From the NCBI GenBank assembly GCA_964454305.1, contig CAYVXX010000057.1, forward strand, positions 1 to 13,904: a stretch of DNA of 13,904 nucleotides. The letters are read 5' to 3'. Positions 1-6,918 of the stretch are shown piece after piece (the first letter of the stretch is position 1; each line of letters starts with the position of its first letter). Origin of the DNA: JAUSPI01 sp964454305. GTDB lineage: Bacteria > Desulfobacterota > Syntrophia > Syntrophales > JADFWA01. The notes beneath the pieces were generated by a model. That model made no database searches. It saw only the letters and a list, made by a program, of their open reading frames with translations, and was not told where the DNA came from. Both the position numbers and the translations under genes were made by a program.

Positions 1-98
1 AACAACAATACAAAGAACTTTTAAAATAACCTGTTTTTCAGGACGGACTAATTAAGTACCTTCCATTACACTATTTACGCTATTTGTGATACGGTCAT

Positions 99-183
99 AG
101 TCTAATGGAGGAGCGGAGCGACGTGGCAATCTCTTATATTTACAATGAGTTAGAGATTGCTTCACATTCGTTCGCAATGACAA
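99..183. repeat. Degenerate palindromic interspersed repeat (MITE-like)
   Basis: Perfect 9-bp inner arms GCAATCTCT (126-134) and AGAGATTGC (152-160) are extended outward by imperfect arms: GGAGGAGCGGAGCGACGTG on the left, and on the right a stretch ending in TTCGCAATGAC. The overall look (a GCAATGAC end, a GAGCGGAGCGACG core and GCAATCTC arms) matches a palindromic interspersed repeat I remember from many Deltaproteobacteria and other environmental genomes. The arms have diverged, so this is probably an old copy. It lies in a gene-free stretch downstream of panB and encodes nothing. Confidence 0.6.
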
Positions 184-267
184 TATGGTATTATGCAAAG
201 CTTTCTAAAGATCAGTTAGAGTACCACAAATTTTCTCAAACAATTAGGGGAACCAATAGATGTTAGA

Positions 268-290
268 ATAGTCTAATATAGATTAGCTAT
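268..290. repeat. Small hairpin downstream of panB
   Basis: ATAG-t-CTAAT and ATTAG-CTAT form a 9-bp stem with one bulged T and an ATAG loop. It abuts the next hairpin (291-324). It is AT-rich and has no T-tract of its own. Its function is unknown, though it could contribute to transcript end protection. The rest of 1-359 shows no convincing coding potential; a 9-bp direct repeat TTAGGGGAA (244-252 and 320-328) brackets these hairpins. Confidence 0.3.
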
Positions 291-324
291 CCTAAAAAAA
301 GATTCCTGTCAAGTTTTTTTTAGG
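291..324 (-). terminator. Possible terminator of the DUF2520-panB unit
   Basis: CCTAAAAAAA (291-300) and TTTTTTTAGG (315-324) are a perfect 10-bp inverted repeat with a 14-nt loop, starting 36 nt past the panB stop. Read on the minus strand, the T-run lies inside the 3' arm rather than after a GC-rich stem, so it is not a classic intrinsic terminator. Position and A/T symmetry make a weak, possibly bidirectional terminator the simplest reading. Confidence 0.4.
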
Positions 325-359
325 GGAATTGCACTACTTTTTACAAGAGCTTCATCGAC

Positions 360-1178
360 TTACAAGAACGAATGTTCCTCTCCGGGAAAAACTTCTGCCT
401 TCACTTCATTCAGGTATTGTTTGACGGCCTCTTTCATCACATTACTTAGATTGGCATACTTCTTGACAAATTTCGGTGTAAACTTTTCAAACATCCCAAG
501 CATATCGTTGACTACCAGTACCTGTCCATCGCAGTTAACACCGGCGCCTATACCGATTGTCGGTATCTCAAGCGATTTTGTGATCTCCTCGGCCAAACCA
601 GCAGGCACAGACTCCAGAACAATGGAAAATGCTCCGGCCTCTTCAAGTATTTTGGAATCTTCCATGATCTTTTTAGCTGCCATATCTCCCCTGCCCTGTA
701 CCTTGTAACCCCCGAATTTATGAACAGACTGAGGAGTGAGCCCCACGTGGCCCATAACCGGAATTCCTGCCGATGTTATTCTTCTGACGGTTTCGGCCAC
801 TTCTCTCCCCCCTTCCAATTTTACACCATGTGCATCAGCCTCCTGCAGGAACCGACCGGCATTGCGGACAGCTTCTTCAACGGAGACCTGATAGGACATA
901 AAAGGCATATCCCCGATAACCATGGCACGTTTCGCGGCACGGGATACCGGTCTTATGTGGTGGATCATATCTTCCATAGTAACCGGCAGGGTGCTGTCAT
1001 ACCCGAGGATCACCATACCAAGAGAATCCCCCACCAGCATAATATCGACACCGGCTTCGTCCAGAAGCGCGGCAGTGCAATAATCATAAGCGGTCAGCAT
1101 GGTGATTTTTTCGCCTCTTCTTTTCATTTCAAGGGTTACAGGAATTGTTATTTTGTTTACTTTTCCTTCTTTACTCAT
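360..1178 (-). CDS. panB: 3-methyl-2-oxobutanoate hydroxymethyltransferase (ketopantoate hydroxymethyltransferase)
   Basis: PanB transfers a hydroxymethyl group from 5,10-methylene-THF to 2-oxoisovalerate to make ketopantoate, the first committed step of pantothenate/CoA synthesis, in the cytosol. The 272-residue length is normal for the family and the protein is collinear with it throughout. Visible landmarks are TMLTAYDY (26-33), the metal-binding aspartate in VGDSLG (D51), the second in IGDMPF (D90), the active-site lysine in VKLEGG (K120) and the presumed catalytic Glu189 in IVLES. The ATG is preceded on the minus strand by a strong GGAGGAGG Shine-Dalgarno that lies inside the upstream gene. 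The two genes overlap by 8 nt (ATGAGTAA), so translation is probably coupled. panC and panD are not in this window. Confidence 0.97.
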   Translation of the reverse strand: MSKEGKVNKITIPVTLEMKRRGEKITMLTAYDYCTAALLDEAGVDIMLVGDSLGMVILGYDSTLPVTMEDMIHHIRPVSRAAKRAMVIGDMPFMSYQVSVEEAVRNAGRFLQEADAHGVKLEGGREVAETVRRITSAGIPVMGHVGLTPQSVHKFGGYKVQGRGDMAAKKIMEDSKILEEAGAFSIVLESVPAGLAEEITKSLEIPTIGIGAGVNCDGQVLVVNDMLGMFEKFTPKFVKKYANLSNVMKEAVKQYLNEVKAEVFPGEEHSFL

Positions 1179-2058
1179 CCTTCGATCCTCCTCCGAGCAG
1201 CAGTGATTTGATCTCTTCTGCCTTTCTATGTGTTAGAGTTTTATTCTTAAGGCCGATGTCTACGGCAAACGCTCCCATGATACTGTACAGATCCAGAAAT
1301 TCGGGTAGTCTGTCACGAAATACTTCAATATGTTTTTTTACCGTTTTGATGTCGCCCCTCGATATCGGTCCGGTTAACGATTGGACTGTCCCCCGGTTTT
1401 CAATATTATTTATTGTTCCGGTGACAAGCGGCCAAAACGCCTTGATAGCGCTCTCCCGGTTTAAACCGACACTCTTGTAAACTTCTTCAACCATGTACAT
1501 CAGAACAACCAAATAGTTCGATGCCATACATGCGGCAGCGTGATAAAGCGGCCTGTCAGCATCTGAAACGGAAAAAGGTACGCCACCCAGATCCCTGACA
1601 ATTTGAACGGCCCAGTCCCTGATTTCCTCTTCAGCCGTAACACCAAATGTGCTCCCGGGAATATTTTTTACAGCACCTTCTACGCTGGCAAAAGACTGAA
1701 TCGGGTGCATGCTCGCTATGCGGGATCCGGCTCTGCGAGCAGATTCCAGAAGATCGAGTTTCCCCGCACCACTCATGTGAACAACCTTTTTGCCGGCACC
1801 TGCTCCCCCTTTTCTTGATATTTCCTCACAAACGGAAGCAATGGCATCATCACCGGTAGTTATAAAAATACATTCCGCCTGAGATGCCGCACCGGCAAGA
1901 CTGGTATAAACTTTCCCGCCCGTATATTTAACCCCCCTTTCCGCTGAACTCACTGACCTGCTTGCAACCGCCACAATTCTATAGCCTGCAGATCGAAGAA
2001 GAGATCCGACTGCCGTCCCTACCCTTCCCATTCCAAGAATCGCAATGCTATCTTTCAT
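1171..2058 (-). CDS. Rossmann-fold DUF2520 protein, candidate PanG-type ketopantoate reductase
   Basis: This 295-residue protein has an N-terminal dinucleotide-binding Rossmann domain. GMGRVG lies at residues 9-14, and SRS (33-35) follows strand 2 where an NADP 2'-phosphate would sit. The C-terminal half is DUF2520, with MHPIQSFA (117-124), the YHAAACMASNYLV helix (172-184) and LTGPISRGD (228-236). The GPISRGD segment is typical of DUF2520. It lies directly upstream of panB with an 8-nt overlap and is co-oriented. From memory, the Francisella ketopantoate reductase PanG is a DUF2520-type protein unlike classical PanE, so the likely role is NADPH reduction of the PanB product ketopantoate to pantoate. 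The assignment is inferred from family and neighbourhood; another oxidoreductase role is possible. GGGGAA lies about 8 nt before the ATG. Confidence 0.85.
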   Translation of the reverse strand: MKDSIAILGMGRVGTAVGSLLRSAGYRIVAVASRSVSSAERGVKYTGGKVYTSLAGAASQAECIFITTGDDAIASVCEEISRKGGAGAGKKVVHMSGAGKLDLLESARRAGSRIASMHPIQSFASVEGAVKNIPGSTFGVTAEEEIRDWAVQIVRDLGGVPFSVSDADRPLYHAAACMASNYLVVLMYMVEEVYKSVGLNRESAIKAFWPLVTGTINNIENRGTVQSLTGPISRGDIKTVKKHIEVFRDRLPEFLDLYSIMGAFAVDIGLKNKTLTHRKAEEIKSLLLGGGSKDE

Positions 2059-2076
2059 TATCGTTTCCCCAAACCT

Positions 2077-2108
2077 AAAAAAGCCCTCCAGACTGCTTCC
2101 GGAAGGCT
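2077..2108 (-). terminator. Intrinsic terminator/attenuator ahead of the DUF2520-panB unit
   Basis: On the minus strand AGCCTTCC (2108-2101) pairs with GGAGGGCT (2089-2082) as an 8-bp stem with one G-U pair and an 11-nt loop. A run of six T follows (2082-2077, the first one paired). It ends only 18 nt before the ATG of the DUF2520 gene. It has no T-tract on the plus strand, so it acts on minus-strand transcripts. It either ends a separate short RNA or attenuates the pantothenate unit. Alternative pairings that would break the stem are described under the leader entry. Confidence 0.65.
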
Positions 2109-2295
2109 CTAAAAGTCTTTATTATCATCATTGCAACGAAGCAGCAAACCCCTATTGTGATACCCAGGGATAGAAAATCATCGCAACAACAGAATTTCCG
2201 ACTGTAACTTACCCGTTAACCCTCTCGTCTCAGTCCAGTAATTTAGGATCCAAGCGTATAATTTCTTGCTACCATACATGATGACAGGCAGTCAA
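2077..2295 (-). promoter_or_regulatory. Putative structured leader (attenuator or small RNA) upstream of DUF2520-panB
   Basis: This is a gene-free stretch read on the minus strand. A TTGACT box (2295-2290) with a poor -10 (3/6 at an 18-nt spacing) could start a transcript of about 180-190 nt ending at the terminator 2108-2077. Two pairings exclude the terminator stem: AGACT (2118-2114) with AGTCT (2094-2090), with TTCC/GGAA pairing inside it, and CTGCTTC (2144-2138) with GAAGCAG (2099-2093). A near-direct repeat GTTGCGATGAT / GTTGCAATGAT also occurs. Very short ATG frames are present, but without clear ribosome binding sites. I do not recognise a riboswitch class. Confidence 0.4.
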
Positions 2296-2351
2296 TATAA
2301 ATATTATTATCTATTACTGTTCACTGTCCCCGTAAACTGCTGCAATTTTTC

Positions 2352-2380
2352 TTGTAATTGCCATATATCTTCTATATATT
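2352..2380 (+). promoter_or_regulatory. Predicted sigma-70-type promoter of the activase gene
   Basis: TTGTAA (2352-2357, 4/6 to consensus) and TATATT (2375-2380, 5/6) are separated by exactly 17 nt. The predicted start is near 2387, about 75 nt before the ATG of the large gene. The surroundings are strongly AT-rich, so chance matches are possible. Confidence 0.5.
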
Positions 2381-2386
2381 TAGACT

Positions 2387-2417
2387 TTTGAAAAACTGAA
2401 AAATATGGTTTTTCAAA
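2387..2417 (+). promoter_or_regulatory. Perfect 10-bp inverted repeat at the predicted 5' end of the activase mRNA
   Basis: TTTGAAAAAC (2387-2396) and GTTTTTCAAA (2408-2417) flank an 11-nt loop. The left arm begins where transcription is predicted to start, so the repeat could be a 5'-protective RNA hairpin or an operator for a dimeric regulator. The ribosome binding site (AAAGGTAAG, 2447-2455) lies 30 nt further on and is not part of the stem. Confidence 0.45.
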
Positions 2418-2460
2418 GCTTTCATATTGTTGGATAATTCGTGTTTAAAGGTAAGTAGAG

Positions 2461-5400
2461 ATGAAATCGCTCGGTATATGTATAGGGGCTACAACATTAT
2501 CAACCGTCGGGCTTTCAATAGATACAGATAATAGTATCTCCACAACAGATATCTTCACAGAACCTCATAATGGTAATCCTCAAGAGACCCTTCTAAAAAC
2601 CCTGGCAAAGCTAAACATAAACAACTATTCCAGAATTGCTGTAACCGGCAGAAAATTCAGGAATTTTGTCAATCTTTCCTCTATTTCAGAGCCGGAGGCC
2701 GTGGAGGCCGCCCTTCTCCATTTAAACGGCGACGGGAAACGCTTCAATGCAATAGTCAGCATCGGCGGGGAAACCTTTATGGTATATGCCCTCGGAAAAG
2801 ATGGAAGAATAAGATCCGTGCAAACAGGCAACAAATGTGCCTCCGGTACGGGGGAATTTTTCCTTCAGCAAATAGGGAGGATGGGAATAACTCTTGAGGA
2901 AGCGGTCAATATCGCTCAAACGGAAGAACCATACACGGTTTCAGGACGTTGCAGTGTCTTTTGTAAAAGTGATTGCACACACGCAACCAACAAAGGAGTG
3001 CCGAAAAAACGAATTACTGCAGGGCTGTGTCAGATGATGGCAGGAAAAGTATTGGAAATAATTAAACAAATCCCCCGAAAAGACCTTATGATAATCGGGG
3101 GCACCTCGCAGAATTCTGTGATGATCGATTATCTTCAAAGAGAGATAACAAATCTGGTGGTTCCAAAAGAGGCGCCATATTTTGAAGCGCTGGGATGTGC
3201 CCTGTGGGCATTAAATAACGAGACCGTTCCTTTTCCTGAAACAGAAAATCTCTTCAAAAATGAAAAGGACCCCTTTTTCTATCTGCCTCCGCTGAAAAAC
3301 TTCGAAAGCGCAGTCGATTTTAAAACTACACAAAAAGGAGAGGCAAGAGAGGGTGATAGTTGCATACTCGGGCTCGATGTCGGATCAACAACAACAAAGG
3401 CAATACTCTTGAGAATTTCGGATAACAAGATTTTATCGTCGGTTTACTTAAGAACGAGCGGCGATCCGGTCCGGGCATCGATGGAATGCTATGAAGATTT
3501 ATATAATCAGCTTGGTGCTCTTGAAGACAAGATAAAAATTGTAGGACTGGGAGTAACGGGATCGGGCAGGCAGATAGCTGGCCTCCATGCGATGACTGAC
3601 TGCATAATCAATGAAATTATCGCTCATGCAGCCGGGGCACTCTTCTTTGATCCGGGGGTGGACACGATATTTGAAATTGGCGGTCAGGATGCGAAATATA
3701 CTTATATAACAAATGGTGTTGCCTCCGATTACGCGATGAACGAAGCCTGCAGTGCGGGAACCGGTTCTTTCCTGGAAGAAGCAGCAAAAGAGACGCTCGG
3801 GATTGAGATGGAAGAAATTGGCGGCATAGCCCTGCGGGGACAAAAACCTCCAAATTTTAACGATCAGTGTGCAGCTTTTATAAGCAGTGATATTAAAAAC
3901 GCATTCCATAAAGGAATTAACAGAGAAGACATCGTTGCCGGACTTGTCTACTCTGTCTGCATGAATTATGACAATCGGGTGAAAGGGAACAGACCGGTCG
4001 GAAACAAGGTGTTTATGCAGGGAGGGGTCTGCTATAACCAGGCAGTACCGATAGCAATGGCTTCCTTAACCGGGAAACGTATAGTCGTCCCGCCCGACCC
4101 GGGACTGACCGGCGCCTTCGGAGTCGCTCTCGAAGTGAAACGCAGACTTGAGACAGGTCTTACCAAAGAAAAACCCTTTTCACTGGAACAGCTGAAAGAC
4201 AGGACACTGAAATATGGTAAACCCTTCACCTGCAAGGGCGGTAAAGAAAGGTGTGACCGGAAGTGTGAAATAGCAAGAATAGAAATAGAAGGAGAAACAC
4301 ATCCTTTCGGGGGCGCCTGTAACAGATGGTATAATTTACGATTCAATATCAAGGTCGATCCGGAAGAACTTGACCTGGTCGCCTTTTATGAAAAACTCAT
4401 TTTCCGCAAACATATAAACCCTCCGGAAGAGTTTGGCACCGATAGAGATGCAAAAACCATCGGAATAAATAAATCTTTCTGGACGAATACATATTATCCG
4501 TTTCTTTATCATTTTTTCTCCCGAATCGGCTTTAAGGTTCAGCTTCCCGACGCCTTAGAACAGGAGGGGATGAATCGTAAGGGAACTGCGTTCTGTTATC
4601 CTGCCGAAATCTCTCACGGCTATTTGGAAAGCATACTGAAGAGGATGCCTGATCACCTCTTCCTTCCCCAGTTCAAGGGAAACTATGTGGAAAATAGCCC
4701 GAAACACTGTTCAACCTGTCCCCTCTCCCAGGGCGAACCGTACTATCTCGCATCTGCCTTCAAGGATCATGAAGCATACCGGGAACTTAAGAAAAGTGAC
4801 AGGATACTATCACCTGTAATCGATTTCTCCGAGGGGTACAGGCAGGCAGAAGACACCTTTGTTTCAGTGGCAAAAAAATTGGGTGTCGGAAAAAACAAGG
4901 CACGCCTCGCATACAAAAAAGCGCTGAGCGTCCAGGAGACTGTGTTTAACGAAATGAAGGAAAAAGGCAGGGAGGTATTGGCCGAACTCAAATCTAATCC
5001 GGATATGATTGCCATTGTTGTTTTTGGAAGATCCTATAACGCATTCGTATCTGAAGCCCACATGGGTATTCCTAATAAGTTCGCATCGCGCGGGGTCAAG
5101 GTTATCCCCTTCGAGTTCCTTCCACTGAAAGATGAACCGGTTCAAAGCGAGATGTACTGGTCTGCAGGCCAGTCGATCCTCAAAGGTGCCAGCTACGTTA
5201 AAAAACATCCTCAGCTCTTTGGATGTTACATCACCAACTTTTCCTGTGGCCCAGACTCGTTCCTAATCGGATATTTCCGGAACTTGATGGGGGAAAAACC
5301 TTCTCTGACACTGGAGCTGGACAGCCACGTTGCAGATGCGGGACTGGAAACCCGGATTGAAGCGTTCATGGACATTATTAAAAGTTTCCGTGAATTAAAA

Positions 5401-6795
5401 AAGGGCATAAAAATCGTCGAAACGGCAGACACATTCCTCCCTGTATGGGTACATCTCGATCAAAAAAACCAAAGATTCATAGACTCATCCGGGAAGGAAT
5501 ATTCAATTTTCGACCCATATGTTCATCTTATATTTCCATCAATGGGCAAATTCCTCACCGAGGCCGCTGCCGCCACATTCAGAGGGATGGGTATACGTGC
5601 ATCGGCGCTTCCACCTGCTGATGAAGAGGCACTGAGGCTCGGCAAAGGAAATACAACCTGTAAAGAGTGTTTACCGTTACTTCTTACAATGGGGAGTCTC
5701 TTAAAGTACCTAAAACATCGGGAGACCGATAAAGAACTGGTCATCTATTTTATGACGACCGCATCAGGTCCATGCAGGTTCGGTCAGTATAGTGTTTTTA
5801 TCAATAACCTGATCGCCAAGCTGAAAATAGAAAATATTGCCCTGTTTTCACTTACATGTGAAAACAGTTATACGGAAATCGGTGAAGAACATCTTGCATC
5901 GAGGCTTTGGGCGTCCATTGTCATTTCAGATATAATGGAGGAAATTTATTCCATGGTGCTGACCAATGCCGTCAATTCGAATTCGGCAATGAATATTTAC
6001 AGGGAAGAAAGCAGGAGAATAACAAGGACTCTGGAAAATTATCCGGATTCCGAAGAACTGACGCAGACACTTGAGACAGTAGCAGACAACCTGAAAAAAA
6101 TACCCCTGAACAGGTCTATTAAAAATACCCCTACTGTTTTACTTACAGGGGAAATCTTTGTTCGTAATGACGATATTTCAAGACAGTTTATCGTAGAAAG
6201 ACTTGCCCGAAAGGGATTCGCGACAAAGGTTTCCTCCGTATCGGAGTGGATTTACTACACAGACTGGTGTTTTAAAAACCACCTTTCGCGTGCAAACTTC
6301 GGCTTGAAGGAAAAATTGTCGCTACTTGTCAGATCAAGAATAATGAAAAAATATGAAAAAACTTTCAAAAAGATACTGGCAAAATCCGGCCTGTTCAAAT
6401 ACAAACTCGAAGATATAGACCACCTCGTTTCCCGCACACGTCATCTGATCAACCCTGAACTGACAGGTGAGGCGATTCTAACAACCGGGGCGTCAATAAA
6501 TGAGGTTCTGGATCATTACTGCGGAGTCATTGCAATAGGACCATTTGGATGTATGCCCAACCGTATATCGGAAGCGATCCTGTCGAGAGAGATGAACAGA
6601 GAGGGGAAAACAGCAACCGGAAGCAGTAGCAAAAGAACAAGAAACCTGCTAAACAAAATTGAGGATATCCCCTTCCTGGCAATCGAGAGTGACGGGAACC
6701 CATTCCCGCAGATCATCACGGCAAAACTGGAAACATTTTTACTGCAGGCAGGAAGAGTACATGAAGAGATGCAAAAAAGTTTCCACGCTTTGTAG
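2461..6795 (+). CDS. Giant acyl-CoA dehydratase activase-like protein (double BcrAD/BadFG ATPase + DUF2229 + dehydratase-like region)
   Basis: The 1444 residues join parts that are usually separate. ATPase domain 1 (about 1-255) has GICIGATTLS, and Cys126 (KCASGTG) and Cys164 (GRCSVF) 38 residues apart, as expected for the [4Fe-4S] bridge of HgdC-type activators. ATPase domain 2 (about 300-565) has GLDVGSTTTKA, FEIGGQDAKY, Cys430 (ACSAGTG) and Cys470 (DQCAAF). A linker with Cys591, 598, 602 and 620 leads to a DUF2229 region (about 665-960; CYPAEISHGY, HCSTCPLSQGEPY). The C-terminal part (about 1020-1440) looks like CoA-dehydratase subunits, with TTCKECLPLL (Cys1067, Cys1070), GPCRFGQY (Cys1105) and GPFGCMPNRI (Cys1364). 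Known relatives use ATP hydrolysis to push a low-potential electron onto an iron-sulfur partner. The substrate here is unknown. It is monocistronic by layout, with AAAGGTAAG before the ATG and no membrane or signal segment. Confidence 0.9.
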   Translation: MKSLGICIGATTLSTVGLSIDTDNSISTTDIFTEPHNGNPQETLLKTLAKLNINNYSRIAVTGRKFRNFVNLSSISEPEAVEAALLHLNGDGKRFNAIVSIGGETFMVYALGKDGRIRSVQTGNKCASGTGEFFLQQIGRMGITLEEAVNIAQTEEPYTVSGRCSVFCKSDCTHATNKGVPKKRITAGLCQMMAGKVLEIIKQIPRKDLMIIGGTSQNSVMIDYLQREITNLVVPKEAPYFEALGCALWALNNETVPFPETENLFKNEKDPFFYLPPLKNFESAVDFKTTQKGEAREGDSCILGLDVGSTTTKAILLRISDNKILSSVYLRTSGDPVRASMECYEDLYNQLGALEDKIKIVGLGVTGSGRQIAGLHAMTDCIINEIIAHAAGALFFDPGVDTIFEIGGQDAKYTYITNGVASDYAMNEACSAGTGSFLEEAAKETLGIEMEEIGGIALRGQKPPNFNDQCAAFISSDIKNAFHKGINREDIVAGLVYSVCMNYDNRVKGNRPVGNKVFMQGGVCYNQAVPIAMASLTGKRIVVPPDPGLTGAFGVALEVKRRLETGLTKEKPFSLEQLKDRTLKYGKPFTCKGGKERCDRKCEIARIEIEGETHPFGGACNRWYNLRFNIKVDPEELDLVAFYEKLIFRKHINPPEEFGTDRDAKTIGINKSFWTNTYYPFLYHFFSRIGFKVQLPDALEQEGMNRKGTAFCYPAEISHGYLESILKRMPDHLFLPQFKGNYVENSPKHCSTCPLSQGEPYYLASAFKDHEAYRELKKSDRILSPVIDFSEGYRQAEDTFVSVAKKLGVGKNKARLAYKKALSVQETVFNEMKEKGREVLAELKSNPDMIAIVVFGRSYNAFVSEAHMGIPNKFASRGVKVIPFEFLPLKDEPVQSEMYWSAGQSILKGASYVKKHPQLFGCYITNFSCGPDSFLIGYFRNLMGEKPSLTLELDSHVADAGLETRIEAFMDIIKSFRELKKGIKIVETADTFLPVWVHLDQKNQRFIDSSGKEYSIFDPYVHLIFPSMGKFLTEAAAATFRGMGIRASALPPADEEALRLGKGNTTCKECLPLLLTMGSLLKYLKHRETDKELVIYFMTTASGPCRFGQYSVFINNLIAKLKIENIALFSLTCENSYTEIGEEHLASRLWASIVISDIMEEIYSMVLTNAVNSNSAMNIYREESRRITRTLENYPDSEELTQTLETVADNLKKIPLNRSIKNTPTVLLTGEIFVRNDDISRQFIVERLARKGFATKVSSVSEWIYYTDWCFKNHLSRANFGLKEKLSLLVRSRIMKKYEKTFKKILAKSGLFKYKLEDIDHLVSRTRHLINPELTGEAILTTGASINEVLDHYCGVIAIGPFGCMPNRISEAILSREMNREGKTATGSSSKRTRNLLNKIEDIPFLAIESDGNPFPQIITAKLETFLLQAGRVHEEMQKSFHAL

Positions 6796-6830
6796 AGGGA
6801 TAGTCCCAAGCTGTTTCGCCCATGTAGACT

Positions 6831-6905
6831 CCAGAAGTCAGGATTCAGAAGCCAGAAGAAAAACGGAACAATTATTCTGATTCCTGTCTCCTTAATCCTG
6901 AATTC
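6831..6905. repeat. Imperfect inverted repeat (CAGGATTC-type interspersed element remnant)
   Basis: Perfect inner arms TCAGGATT (6838-6845) and AATCCTGA (6894-6901) continue inward as imperfect complements rich in CAGAAG/CAG motifs and their reverse (TTCTGATTCCTGTCTCC). This resembles the short CAGGAGTCAGGA-type palindromic repeats I recall between genes in many Deltaproteobacteria. It fills most of the 123-nt gap between the activase gene and tilS and ends 13 nt before the tilS start. Confidence 0.5.
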
Positions 6906-6918
6906 CATTTTTATATAG

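Noticed and set aside
284..312. Minus-strand promoter with a perfect TTGACA (312-307)
   Set aside because: At 16-18 nt spacing the -10 candidate TAGCTA matches consensus poorly, it lies inside the loop of a hairpin, and no gene follows on that strand within the window.
720..1211. Plus-strand frame opposite panB (163 codons)
   Set aside because: It lies opposite the conserved PanB sequence, with no plausible protein features.
2130..2186. Leader peptide genes upstream of the DUF2520 gene (frames MIFYPWVSQ and a frame crossing the terminator)
   Set aside because: Neither has a Shine-Dalgarno nor a run of a single regulatory amino acid. They are kept only as a note within the leader entry.
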